The notes below the pieces were generated by a model. That model ran no database searches and was not told the DNA's origin. It worked only from the letters and a program-made list of their open reading frames with translations. A stretch of DNA of 64,000 bases, taken from assembly GCF_048569485.1 (NCBI RefSeq), contig NC_134359.1, positions 28,474,940-28,538,939 on the forward strand, in the 5' to 3' direction. The stretch is from Anomaloglossus baeobatrachus. Taxonomy: Eukaryota > Chordata > Amphibia > Anura > Aromobatidae. Within the stretch, counting starts at the first letter, position 1. Each line of letters opens with the position of its first letter. Below are positions 21,421 through 32,550 of the stretch, in pieces. A program made the translations under genes and the position numbers.

Positions 21421-21799
21421 CCGCAATTTCTGGCGTCACGAACAGGATACTTACCCTTCCACTTACCTTGTGGAAGTGCGCCTTGTATTGAAGTCAGTGG
21501 TGATCCGTTGTAAAATTTCCAGAATCCGCCATCTTGTCATCATTCTTCTTGGTGCAAAAATTCCCACTCAAGGTCTCCTTCCCCGAGAAGGGCGCAAAGC
21601 TGAAGCCCCGCCCCATGGAAACATGGCCGAAAAGCAAAGCCGGAAGTCAAAAAACGAAACTTACCGGCCGAAGAGAGGAGTGCCAGGAAAAGACCAAGGG
21701 GGGGCGGGTGAAGATTCTGCGATATGTGACCGAGCAGATAAAGGGCAGGGAATCCAGGACCCGGACACCCTTCTGGTTCCTGGATCCCGTGCGAGCACC

Positions 21800-22920
21800 A
21801 TGGCTGACCTGTCCAGCAAGCCTGGAGTATCGGAGCCCGTGCCCGGAACAGCGGCATGGGTGGATGCCCAGACTGCGCGGATGTGTCGCCGGATCAAGGC
21901 GCAGGCGCGCTTTATAATGGAGCTGTGGATGGCTGAGATGGAGGAATTGGCTGTGGCCATGCGGGCACGCGAAGTGGAGGCAACTTTAGAGGAGCGGGTA
22001 AGCGATCCACGCCCCTATGTCGCCGAGGGAGCGGCCGATCAGGCTGAGGGACCCGGTCTGCCCCTGCCCTCTATACTGCCTTCCTCGCCGCCCATACCAG
22101 TTGTTGCTGATGCCCTGCTCGGTCCGCTGCCACCAACACCGGCAACGGAGTCCGTCCCACCAGCCCGTGAGGACCCACCTGAAGAAGCCGCCAGCGGTCA
22201 GCCCATCACCATCCCGGCACCGACACCCGCTCCGAGGAAGATCAGCCTCCGGAGGGTGCCCTGTCCCGTTTTGAATCCGCCGGTCCTGGAAGAGGCCGTG
22301 CCCCAGTCGACAGAGGCCCCGGCAATCCGCCCGGCCAAGATGGAAGTGGCTGCAGACCGGAAGTCGGCCCAGTGGGCAAAGCTGGCCGCTCCCAGAACCC
22401 GAGCCTCGGCTGAGGCACCACGGGGTTGCAGCTGTGAGGCAGCTGAGCAGGCCACGACACAGCGGGGTTCCCCAGTGCAGAAGGTGCCGGTCGTAGCCGG
22501 CATGGGGGAACTCCAGCTGGGCCCGACCCCCGCGCAGAGTGAATAAGAGCAGGCAGATGCTCCATACTGGGAGAGGCAGCAGCGCCAGCTGGGCCGGGAG
22601 ATCAAGGCCCGCAAAAAGAGAAAAGCAGAGGTGCTGGCCCGGACCTACATGGAGAAGGACAACCTCCGCAATGCCACCTTTCGGGTAAGGGGCCCGACGC
22701 ACGAAGGCCAGGTCCGGCACTTTGACCCCCGGCATGGATGGGGGTTCATCTTCGAGCCGGACCTGAATGCGGAAATCTTCGTGTCCCGGAGGAACGTGTA
22801 CCCCCACCTTCCCATTGGCCATCCTGACCGGGACCAGGAACCCGGTGAACTGGTAACCTACACCTGACATTGTGGGGAGAGGGGATGGTTCGCCCTCGAT
22901 GTTAAGAGAAGGGTGAGCCA
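21800..22920 (+). pseudogene. Element C proline-rich cold-shock-domain protein, broken
   Basis: The readable stretch begins MADLSSKPGVSEPVPGTAAW. A helical, charged segment follows (AQTARMCRRIKAQARFIMEL), then a long Pro/Ala region with PPIPVVADALLGPLPPTP. The domain homologous to the element A protein comes next (APAIRPA..EVAADRKSA, GCSCEAAEQA, VPVVAG). APYWERQQRQ and a basic KARKKRK segment come next. The distal end (~22680-22920) is cold-shock-like: GQVRHFDPRHGWGFI (RNP1-type WGFI), EIFVSRRNV (RNP2 position), PGELVTY, and GERGWFALDV visible after it. About two breaks interrupt it, so this is a fossil. The product is inferred to bind single-stranded nucleic acid. Confidence 0.72.
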
Positions 22921-23621
22921 TAGAGACCGGAGGCGTGCCCATTCCCCTCCTCCGCCATCCAGTCCTGAACATGAAGATTACTAAAGTGGTAGCGGTTCCC
23001 GGCTCCCCTTTCTACAAGTTTTAAAGTTGACGTTCCCGTTTGTGTTTTACCCCTTTAAATAAAAACATGGCTGAGAACTTGCAGGCCAACCCAAAAACTG
23101 TTGGGCCTTGTAAATAGTCCCTGACCACCCTTTTCTTAGTCCTACAGTCTCCGGAGAGGCTGGTTGGAGGAAGGGCCTGCGGCAGAGGAAGCCGAGGTCC
23201 CGTCACCATGGAAACCGGTGACTACCCTCCGGGCCAGGGGTCCCCTGGACGTGGGGCCTCAGAGAGAGACTGCCAGGTAAGGAACTTATTACCCAGTCCG
23301 TATGGGCAACACCCGAACCCGTTACCTAGACTGGGGAAAAGGGGTGCGCACCAGTGCTTAGCTGTGGCACCAGGGCTAGGTTTGCTTGGGTGGGCAAAAA
23401 TTAAAAGGACCCGGTCCCGTCCCGTCCCAGTTAATAAAAGTGTTTTACCGTAACGTTTAAGCAACCCGTCTCCCGTAAGGGAAGAAACCAAGCATTCATG
23501 AATGTAAATATGTTAGTATAATTGTAAATATGTCTTTGATCCTTTTCAGTTAAAAAAAAGCAAAAATAAACCGATGGTGGTCGGACAGCCCGCGGACGGT
23601 CTGTGTTTAACCAAGGGGGAG

Positions 23622-24759
23622 TGTGACGCCCTGGCCGGGCCAGGTAGTCACAGACAGGGTCCCGCATTACACCATTCCCTCACAGGTAACACACAGCCAA
23701 GCATTAAAACCCTAGTCACACCCCTCAGGGCTTGATGGACACACCAGGGGGCGGAACCAGGTGGTTGGAAGATGCCCACCTAGGAGTTCAGACAGCCCAG
23801 AGGTGGGAAAGTAGTCAGACAGTCAAGTTCAGACAGATCAGTTTTAGAGTTCAAGGAGAGTGGAGGTCAGGCCTGTGTATGGGCTTGAGGAAAACTGACA
23901 GGTACCGGGGTAGGAGCCCTGGTGCCTTTAGCTAGGAGGCAGAAGCGGGAAGATGGCTCGGTGGAACCGAGGTATACCAGGACAGGGTAGTGGCCCGCCG
24001 GTACCGACCCGGGGATCCGACTCAGAAACCGGAGCACAAAGGGGGGTACTCAGACCCTGAAGCTAGGTCCAGAAGCAACTGGGGGCTAGCTAATTAAATT
24101 GATTGCGGCCAGGACTAGAGGTCCTGTCCCACCCAAAGTCCCGACTGAAGGCAACAGCCCACCGAGGTGGATAATAGGCCACAGCCACGGCTCATAGATT
24201 CCACGGGCCAGCGTCTGCGGGCAAAAAGCTCCTTAGGCAACCACAAGCCGGGAGTGGACTCATGAAGTTGCAAGCAAAGGCAGTCCACCGTCTTACAAAG
24301 GTGCAGGAGAAAGACAGAGACCACCAGCCGGGTGGGGGAACCTGAACGCAGCCGACTGCGGGCACCGACCACCATCATCTTGGTTTACCAGAGACTCGTG
24401 TGTTTCTTCCATAGTGAGTACACCAGCACCCTGCGGTCGCCCATCTCCCTGCACCACCACATCCCCAACGGGTCTCGGGGCCACCATCCCTGCCCACGGA
24501 GGGGTTAACAACTTGCTGCGCAACATCTCCCCCGGGTTCCCCGTAAGTGCAGCGGTGGTGTCCAATATCACCATATCCCGTGGGTGGCGTCACGAACTCC
24601 GTACGACTCAACCCATATATATATACGTCCTACATCCACCATCCCATCAACCCCCTTTTCGGTTGAAGTTACCGCGAGACCCCCGGGTCCAGAGACCCTC
24701 GAGCCACCCACAGAAGGACCAGATCCAAGCAGCTCGGCTGCTGAGAGCAGGGTGGTATA
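23622..24759 (+). repeat. Element C 3' LTR
   Basis: Starts TGTGACGCCCTGGCCGGGCC and ends GGGTGGTATA. It matches 20275-21420 along its length with frequent small differences. The CTAT target duplication follows. Confidence 0.87.
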
Positions 24760-24763
24760 CTAT

Positions 24764-25232
24764 CACTGATCTCAGAGTTACCTCTGAAGGTGAGGATGTT
24801 TGAGCCGCCTTCCTGGCCCTGCTCCTGATCAGCCATGATTTTAAACCTCCCCTCCCTCCATAACCTAGGGGAGAGTCGGGACAGGAGTGTGATAAAACCA
24901 ACACAGATAGACAAGCAGGGGAAACCAAAACTCTATCTCACAGCATGCTCACACAGAGGTATCAGACAATAAGAGGTAAGGAGGAAAATAAGAGCAGGGA
25001 GGAAACGCATCAGCAGGACTGGGACACAACAGCACATAGACCAACATAGCATAAAGCTATAATTGGTGTGGGAAGTCAGATTCCAATATCTTAAAAAGGC
25101 TGAAAGAACATGTGATCCCAGAGGTAACCTGGAGGCTAGCAGAGGTCAACTCTTGCTAGCCTGGCCACGAATGAGCACACGACTGGTCAATGCCCAAGCC
25201 TGCCTGTGTAACTCAGAAACACCAGAGAAACC
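24764..25232 (-). mobile_element. LTR-like repeat fragment (family D), left part
   Basis: Shares AGACA.GCAGGGGA..CCAAAACTC and AATAAGAGGTAAGGAGGAAAA-type strings with 56960-57595. It is interrupted at 25233 by a solo LTR. After that LTR the sequence GAATGTCAGAATCTGTAG (25920-25940) resembles the GAACGCCAGAATCTGAAG end of the 57-kb copy. Confidence 0.45.
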
Positions 25233-25907
25233 TGTAACGCCTACCTGGATCAACAGGGGGGATGTAATGGACAGGCTAGAGGGAAGCCACTCACCAAGCA
25301 GGACCCCCAGAACCCTGAAACCCTTTAACCCCTATACAGGGATTTGGAATTACACAGGGCCCTGGTGATCACTACCTGTGGAAGGCTGCAGTCCAATGAG
25401 AGTAGTCATCAGGCAGGGTCAAACCAGGAATAGCAGAACAGGGACAGAATCGGCAGGCAAGGACGTAATCAGAAAACGTAGCAGAGGTAAAATCCGTATC
25501 GGGCAGCGAGGTACAAAAACAGCAGGCAGGAGGGTAGTCAGAAAACACGCAGAAGTCAGCACACAGGAATCACAAAACAGAATAGGGCGGACCAGGAGCC
25601 AGGAAATCAGAACTATCTCTGGCAGTGATCAGGTGACAGGAGGGGGAATAAGAAGGGTGTGGTGTCTTCCCATTGGCTGTAGCTGAACGCTGGCAACTTC
25701 AGCTGGAAGACACACGCCACCCACAGTCAGCCAGCGGTACTGCAGATCCCAAGATATCCCAGCCCAGTGGATGATCGGAACCTGCGCCCACCGGTGCTGC
25801 TGGCATCGACTCCTCTCCCATCACCAGCACCATCCATGGCAGGAACACGGCATCGCCTGGCGATCGGAGCAGAAGTCGCTGGAGCAGACTCCGGCGGTGA
25901 CGTAACA
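25233..25907. mobile_element. Solo LTR, family with TGTAAC...GTAACA ends (copy 2)
   Basis: 675 bp with a perfect 5-bp target duplication AAACC (25228-25232, 25908-25912). This copy fixes the family's ends as TGTAACGCC and GACGTAACA. It is homologous throughout to 6909-7578 and 51810-52488. No internal region, so it arose by recombination between the two LTRs of a former element. Confidence 0.92.
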
Positions 25908-25912
25908 AAACC

Positions 25913-26860
25913 ATAGTGTGGAATGTCAGAATCTGTAGTGTGAACAGCGTCTGATGTTGCTATGACAATCAGCGAGTTTTGAGCTAAACTCTGCATGACA
26001 GTTCTCCAGCCTGTGTCAGCACATTATCAGGTAAGCCTCCCCCTCTCTTCATCCACCACTCAGAAAAATCAGAATGTCAATTTGCCAAATTAGAATGTCA
26101 GTTTGCAGACATGGTGTTTTAGGATTTTGCCCCTCATCAGTGCAAAGCAATACATATATTGACACATTGTACATGATAAAACTAAGCCTCATGGACATTG
26201 CTTGAAGGACGTCCTTGTACTATGGAGGTGTACAAAATTCCCCCTTCCACCTTATTGGCAGAATTGGTTGCTCTTTGTTTGGAGCAATTCTCCCCTTGAC
26301 GTAATAACTCTAAATAGGAATTCCTTCAGGTGTAAAAACACCGATAAATCATAATTTACTATGAATATATCTATTCAAAAGTACAGTAAAGCCATTTCCA
26401 CGGGCATACCAACATGAGCCATAATACAGCCATGTACATAAAATAAGTTTTCCAGGTACATTAGCATAGTCATTTTGTAAGCTCAGTGAAGGTCCAACAC
26501 ACATCATTTAGCTGTTTTACCTAATATAAGCACAGCAAGAAGCGCGATGTCATAGCGCCTAACACTGTGTAGTGGCCAGTGTGGGTACTGCAGATCAACT
26601 CCTATTGAAGAGAATATGTATTGAAGCTGTGCTGTTCCATTTCGTACACTATATTCATCCAGCCGCTACCAGACGAGATAACAGATAATCGGTGAGGGTG
26701 TCAGGAGCCAGACCCCCACAAATAATATATTGAGGACCTATATTACAGGTTGACCATCAATATAAAAGTTCTACAAAACTTCTTTAAGCCATGAATACAG
26801 TGACGTACTGCCAAGAACAGCAGACCATGCAGCCGGTATGGGGTCTGTGAGCCCGGGGGA
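25913..26860. other. Interval without recognisable gene
   Basis: The first ~100 bp continue family D. The rest is unremarkable mixed DNA with short open frames lacking domains. Confidence 0.45.
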
Positions 26861-26864
26861 AGGG

Positions 26865-27580
26865 TCAGTGCCAGCACCAGCTGGGCAAAGAGACAGCCGG
26901 GCAAAGAGACAGACCTGTAAAGAGACAGACCGGGAAAGAGACAGACCAGGAAAGAGACAGACCGGGAAAGAGACAGACCGGGAAAGAGACAGCCCTGGAG
27001 AGAGACAGCCCTGGAAAGAGACAACTCTGGAAAGAGACAGGCCTAGAAAGAGACAGACCTAGAAAGAGACAGCCCTGGAGACAGACCTGGAAAGAGACAG
27101 ATGGGGAAAGAGACAGACAGGGAAAGAGACAGCCCTGGAAGGAGACAGACGGGCAAAGAGACAGACGGGCAAAGAGACAGATGGGCAAAGAGACAGCCGG
27201 GCAAAGAGACAAACCGGGAAAGAGACAGACCGGGAAAGAGACAGACCGGGAAAGAGACAGACCGGGAAAGAGACAGACCGGGAAAGAAACAGACGAGGAA
27301 AGAGACAGACCGGGAAAGAGACAGACCGGGAAAGAGACAGACCAGGAAAGAGACAGACGAGGAAAGAGACAGACGAGGAAAGAGACAGATGGGGAAAGGG
27401 ACAGACGGAGAAAGAGACAGACCTAAAAAGAGACAGACGAGCAAGGAGACAGCCCTGGAAAGAGACAGCCCTGGAAAGACAGATGGACAAAGAGACAGAC
27501 GGGCAAAGAGACAGACGGGCAAAGAGACAGATGGGGAAAGAGACAGACAGAGAAAGAGACAGACGGAGAAAGAGAGAGAA
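26865..27580 (+). repeat. 16-bp GA-rich minisatellite
   Basis: GGGAAAGAGACAGACC-type units with GGGCAAAG and CTGGAAAG variants, more than 40 copies. Because 16 is not a multiple of three, all frames cycle through the same 16-residue peptide (KETDRERDRPGKRQTG-like and CLFPGLSLSRSVSF-like). The long open frames here on both strands are products of this repeat. Confidence 0.97.
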
Positions 27581-27774
27581 AGAAAGACACACACACACAT
27601 AGAGACAGACACAGAGATTGAGAGAGACAGACAGACACAGAGATTGAGACAGATAGACTGATGCAAATACAGACAGAGATAGAAACAGACAGACAAGGAA
27701 AAAGACAGACAGCGAGACAGACAGACAGCGACACACAGACAGAGACTGGGAAAGACACAGAGAGACAGTTACTA
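27581..27774 (+). repeat. Degenerate (GAGACA)n/(GACA)n tract
   Basis: Continuation of the minisatellite into shorter GAGACAGACAGACA units with a CACACACA patch. Confidence 0.9.
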
Positions 27775-27775
27775 T

Positions 27776-27803
27776 CCCGGGCAACGCTGGGTACTACAGC
27801 TAG
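27776..27803 (+). repeat. Conserved repeat-boundary motif CCGGGCAACGCTGGGTACT
   Basis: Reads CCCGGGCAACGCTGGGTACT then ACAGCTAGT. The inverted form (ACTAGCTGTAGTACCCGG...) stands at 44316, also at the edge of a GAGACA/TCTCTG tract. It probably marks the end of an interspersed repeat family that I cannot name with confidence. Confidence 0.6.
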
Positions 27804-27819
27804 TTAGTAAGTAAAATAA

Positions 27820-27985
27820 AAAAAAAGAACATGAAAAGAATGAAATAAGGATAAAAAAAAGAAAGAAAGTAAGAAAGAAAGAAAGAATAAGACAAGAAAG
27901 ACCAAAAGAAAGAGACAGATGGAAGAGAAAGAAAGAAAGAAAATAAAGAATAAGAATAGAAAGTAAGAAAGAAAGAAAGAAAGAG

Positions 27986-28040
<55 letters not shown>

Positions 28041-28055
28041 GAAAAAAAATGTCAA
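27820..28055 (+). repeat. (GAAA)n microsatellite
   Basis: Interrupted, then pure GAAA units (27960-28045). Reverse-strand Phe/Leu/Ser open frames here are artefacts. Confidence 0.96.
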
Positions 28056-28865
28056 AATCCCACAACATATAGAGCTATGAGAAAGAAATTGGGGTTTAGA
28101 AATAATGTTTAGCAAATATATGTATAAGGAGAATAAATACACTGCATGTGACTACCATCTTACTGTACTGAGATATTATCTAAAAGCACAAGACCGATCT
28201 TTCAGTGATAATATCTCAGAGTTTAATTTTATCTCTCTTATTTATCTTATCCTAGCTCAAGTATTTCTGATATTGTTACAAAAAAAAGGGAAAAAAACAA
28301 ATATACAGTAGGTCCAAGAGTGAAAGCCATAAGACCCCTAGCCTTTATGGTCACATTATGGCTTCATACACCCGCAGATGTTGCTTCTTGCAATCTTCTG
28401 TTATTTGCTAGCAGATCATTTATAATTTCTATGTTCAAGTTTGTTCAGACTTTCAGAGCAAATTGTAAGTTAAATATTAATACCATCTTATCAAAATATC
28501 ATCTATCATATCTGTCTGCAGAAACCCCCAATCACCCTAAGAATGGTCCTCTGAAATGCCTTGTTAGAATATCCATACATCCATTTATTGTCTCAGCAGT
28601 CGGCTAATATTGATGAGAAAGTTATTGTCCCCCGTCTTGCTTGTATAGATGGATATAGGTGTGCACATACCATTGGTCCAGCAGCACAGAGGCCAAGGTG
28701 GTTAGGGAGCCCATCCAAATCAGTAACCAGCTTCTGCCACAGGCACATTATTGGACTGTCAGGGGCACAAACACGATACGCTGCTCTTACACAGGGGCCC
28801 AATTTTGTCTATGTCTACTTGTACGTAGATAGATAGATAGATGGACGGACAGACAAAATGATAGA
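28056..28865. other. Interval without recognisable gene
   Basis: Mixed AT-rich DNA with a short (GATA)n at ~28828-28842. No domain, splice pair or RNA gene recognised. Confidence 0.5.
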
Positions 28866-30424
28866 TATCTACTGATGGCTCGGTACTCAATAGTACATTG
28901 AGATGCTTGAAATGCTCGACTGAGTATCCTGGTACATGGGCGCCATGATCGAGTCCTCGCTCCCCAAGTATTGCAGCTTTTGTTTGACCACCAAACATGC
29001 GTGCATGGTTTGCCAATCACGGTAATGCCATAGCCATCTTGGCTGCTGATAATACAGTGATTGGCAGGTCACATTGCGTCATCGTTCATCGTGTGTGTAT
29101 AAGACCCAGAGACGCCATGCTCAGTGCACTGTAGGCAGAAATAGTATAAGGACTACGGAAGAATTCTGCTGGAGAAGGGACAGTGTGTTATAGCGGGACC
29201 CTTCCTGCTTGTGCAACAGTAAACATACAGTCGTTTTCAGGGCTAATTCTTTAATAACACTCCTCTTAGCTGCATTTAGTGTAGGGCAAGCTGCTGGAGA
29301 AGGGATAGTGTATTAGAGGCATGTAGGCAGCGATTCTAGCCTTAGAGTCCTTGCCGCTGCACTGCAACCTAAAAACAAAAGTCCTTTTCAGGCCTACAGC
29401 TATCCTATTTCCAATTAATACCATTAATAGCTGTAATCAATGTAGGGATAGTCTTAGATTAGAGGCATATAGTTAAGGTATATTACTTTACAGTCATACT
29501 ATAGGTATACTGCTATACTGCTGCTGCAACTTAATTGGAAAATTATTTTGTGGTCACGGCTATCCCTACTCCAGCAGTAATCTCTAGGGACTGCAGGGTT
29601 AGTCTGTAAGGGAATCGGTTGGGTCAGTTGCAATTTTTAGTGTGTTACCTTTACCCCTTAGTAAGTTGTTGTAGGAACATAACACTCCCTCTGGCTACCC
29701 CATTGCCTCTTCCTGCCAGTTGTGGTGCTGCTGATCCCATCACCTCTGTGCTGCTGTCCTCACACTGCATGGCACCGTGCCAGGATGGGTGAGTAACTTC
29801 ATCATTCACCACCTCGTCTTCCACTTCGGCACACTGGTCTTCCTACTGACTTGTTGACTTAACAACATTACTTATTGGCGACTGTATTTCATCATCATTG
29901 ACCACTTGAGACACTAAATGCCATCTCCTACTGTAGTCTTCTTTTGACCATCGCTGCTCAAATATTTGAGCATTGCTACATACGATCTCCTCATATCCCT
30001 CTTGAAACTTGCAGAATGTGAGGCTGGAATCAATCAACGCAAAAAACGTAAAGATTGTGGAATCACTTGTCTAATGGGACTCACCATGGTGGAAGGAAGG
30101 AAGATGAGGTTGAGGATTATGTGGTCCAGACTTTTGGCTACTGAGACCGGACCGTGTGGAAGACATGGTGGTGCTGGGAAACAGACTTTAAGCATTATCT
30201 GCCAACCAACCGACTACCCGCTTGCACTGTTCTGGCATCAAGAGTATTGTCCACACGTCTCTGAAAAGTGGCACAGGAAGCTAGGTGTCGTGGATGAGCG
30301 TGTTTGTTGTGCCTGCAAACTGTATGGTTTTATATTTGAAAATAAAATTTGTAACCCTGAAAAGGAAATTTTTGGGGCGTGCTGCCTGCTGCCCTTCCAA
30401 GAATTATGAGTAAGGGACACCTTG
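28866..30424. mobile_element. Possible hAT-type non-autonomous repeat
   Basis: The segment ACTGATGGCTCGGTACTCAA..GAGATGCTTGAAATGCTCGACTGAG (28873-28925) has the CTCG/ACTCGA-rich look of frog hAT element ends. The following 1.5 kb is repeat-like and contains a 147-codon frame at 29966-30409 with no recognisable domain. It leads straight into a 33-bp tandem array, as in the composite at 3837. Assignment is tentative. Confidence 0.3.
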
Positions 30425-30440
30425 TAGCCCTATAAAAAAT

Positions 30441-31003
30441 ATTGAGGGTAGCCTGCTGGCCATCTAAAAAGTGATTGAGGGTAGCCTGCTGGCCATCTAA
30501 AAAATGATTAAGAGTAGTGTGCTGGCCATCTAAAAAGTGATTGAGAGTAGCCTGCTAGCCATCTAAAAAGGTATTGAGGACAACCTGCTGGCCATCTAAA
30601 AAGTGATTGAGGGTAGCCTGCTGGCCATCTAAAAAGTGATTGAGGGTAGCCTGCTGGCCATCTAAAAAGTGATTGAGGGTAGCCTGCTGGCCATCTAAAA
30701 AGTGATTGAGGGTAGCCTGATGGCCATCTAAAAAGTGATTGAGGGTAGCCTGCTGGTCATCTAAAAAGTGATTGAGGGTAGCCTGCTTTCCATCTAAAAT
30801 GCGATTGAGGGTAGCCTGCTGGCCATCTAAAAAGTGATTGAGGGTAGTCTGCTGGCCATCTAAAAAGTGATTGAGGGTAGCCTGCTGGCCATCTAAAAAG
30901 TGATTGAGGGTAGTCTTCTTGCCATCTAAAATGCGATTGAGGGTAGCCTGCTGGCCATCTAAAAAGTGATTGAGGGTAGTCTGCTGGCCATCTAAAAATT
31001 ATG
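30441..31003 (+). repeat. 33-bp minisatellite, about 17 units
   Basis: Unit GTGATTGAGGGTAGCCTGCT + GGCCATCTAAAAA, with a few units carrying TTTCCATCTAAAATGC. As 33 = 3 x 11, a periodic 11-residue peptide (FRWPAGYPQSL, reverse strand) is open across the array. This is not evidence of a gene. Confidence 0.96.
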
Positions 31004-31410
31004 AGTGAGGGTTGGCTAATGGCCCTCAAAACATTTGGAGTGTCGGCCACATGATAACCCTATTGACATTGTGTAGGAGGAGGAGGACTAGAACTTGGGG
31101 TGGGAAGGTGTGTAAGGGGAATACAACAGAAAAAAAAAGGACATTTGATTTGACTTTATGTTCCGCTGCTGCTAATCGGTGTGGATCATAGCGAACCCCC
31201 AATGATTATTAAGTTAAATACTCTGTAAAGTGGGTGCTCAGATAGGATACCACTGCATTTATTCAAAGGAAAAAAGGGAGTCCGGCACTCTCATGTATAC
31301 ATAGAAGAAAATATAGCTTTTATTGTAAATGCAATTCAAAAATATGTAACACTTTGGTCAAAAACTAAGAACTTCATGTGGATTTCCCTTTTTTGTTTTG
31401 CCAATGATAA
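31004..31410. other. Interval without recognisable gene
   Basis: About 400 bp, partly repeat-like (GGAGTCCGGCACTCTCATGT...). No supported feature. Confidence 0.45.
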
Positions 31411-32421
31411 TTAAAGAGGCCCAACCACCAGGATTTCTTATATAAACTAAAGCCAGTGCTATACCGGCGCTGTCAGGCTGATTCTATATATACCTTTAGT
31501 TGTGAGATCGGATGTATAGTTTCTGAAATACAGGCAAGTAAAGTTTGTGACATGCACTGTTACTTGATTGATAGCAGCTACAGAATATCTAATAGGTGGG
31601 TCAGGTTTTCTAAGGCTACTGTCACACATCCGGTTTGAGCAGTGCGGCTCAATCCGGCTGTGCAAGCTATGCAACGGATGCGGTGAAAACACCGCATCCT
31701 TTGGATAAATTTTTACATGCGGCCCGTCCGTTTTTTTCCGGTTGCGGCATGCTACTGAGCATGCGCAGTGGAAGAAACCGCATGCGGCGGCCGGATGCGT
31801 TTTTTTCCACATCGCGCCGCATCCGGCGTCCATAGGCATGCATTGAAAAATGCACCGCAGCGGCCGGATGCGGCGTGATGCGTTTTTTTTGCCGGAGCAA
31901 AAAACGTTGCAGGCAACATTTCATCCGGCCGCGGCATCGGCTAAATCTGCCGCATGCGGCAAAAACCGGACCGACCGCAAGCCCATGCGGCACAATACGG
32001 CACTAATGTAAGTCTTTGCAAAAAAAAACGCAACCGGCGGCAAAAAAAACGGTTGCGGTTTTTCTGCAGAGCGCCGTATTGTGCCGTAGAGCAAATACCG
32101 GATGTGTGAAAGTAGCCTTAGTTATTTCCACTCCTGTCTGCCTGTCCTTCCTCTCCCTGTTTCTGTTATTACAGGGGGAGGAGGGAGAAAGGACAGGCAG
32201 ATAGTGGCGGGAATAACTAGCAAAACCCAACCCACTTATTAGATATTCTGCAGCACCTATCAATCAAGTAACAGTGCATTACACAAACTTTACTTGCTTA
32301 TATGTCAGAAACTATACATCCGATCTCACAACTAAAGGTATGTATAGAATCAGCATGATAGCGCCAGTATAGCATTGGATTTAGTCTATATAGGAAAATC
32401 CTGGTGGTTGGTCCTCTTTAA
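31411..32421. mobile_element. TTAA-flanked MITE, T2/Kolobok-like (copy 1)
   Basis: TTAAAGAGG on the left and CCTCTTTAA on the right. Inverted repeats of ~200 bp share ACCACCAGGATTT, CAGGCTGATTCTATA, TACCTTTAGTTGTGAGATCG and CAAGTAAAGTTTGTG. TTAA duplication and AGAGG ends fit T2/Kolobok-type MITEs of frogs. A second MITE is nested inside (31614-32117). Confidence 0.75.
31614..32117. mobile_element. Harbinger-like MITE nested in TTAA-MITE
   Basis: Begins GGCTACTGTCACACATCCGG and ends as the reverse complement of GGCTACTTTCACACATCCGG. Flanking TAA (31611-31613) and TTA (32118-32120) fit the TWA targets of PIF/Harbinger. The interior is made of CCGCATCCGG/GCCGCATGCGGC-rich palindromes. Non-coding. 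Confidence 0.72.
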
Positions 32422-32550
32422 GTTATGAAATATCCAATAGATAGATTACAAATTGCTTTCACCGGACAACTCCTTATGGGTAAATGCGATACACCATCTC
32501 ATACAGAATATTGTATTGGACACATTTTTGACCCTTGATTTTTTAATATA

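Larger units (their letters stand above)
20275..24759 (+). mobile_element. Element C: larger LTR element with broken cold-shock-domain protein
   Basis: About 4.5 kb with a 4-bp target duplication CTAT (20271-20274, 24760-24763). LTRs are 20275-21420 and 23622-24759 (~1.14 kb each). They are diverged by scattered substitutions and small indels, so C is clearly older than B. TGGCGTCACGAACAGGAT lies at 21431-21448 just after the first LTR, matching element A. AACCAAGGGGGAG lies before the second LTR. The interior encodes a proline-rich protein ending in a cold-shock-like domain, with about two breaks. No reverse transcriptase, protease, integrase or envelope is visible. Non-autonomous fossil. 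Confidence 0.85.

Noticed and set aside
26838-27784. Long open frames on both strands (KETDRERDR-rich and CLFPGLSLS-rich)
   Set aside because: They are the periodic translation of a 16-bp minisatellite. Every frame stays open for that reason alone.
29966-30409. 147-codon frame as a host gene or transposase
   Set aside because: No motif of any transposase or host family recognised. It lies in repeat-like DNA next to a minisatellite.
30441-31003. Regular ~33-bp repeats that could suggest a CRISPR array
   Set aside because: Units are directly adjacent with no unique spacers, and the genome is vertebrate. It is a minisatellite.
31660-32110. GC-rich CCGCATCCGG palindromes as a CpG-island promoter
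   Set aside because: They lie inside a MITE with TAA/TTA flanks. The CpG content is a property of that repeat.
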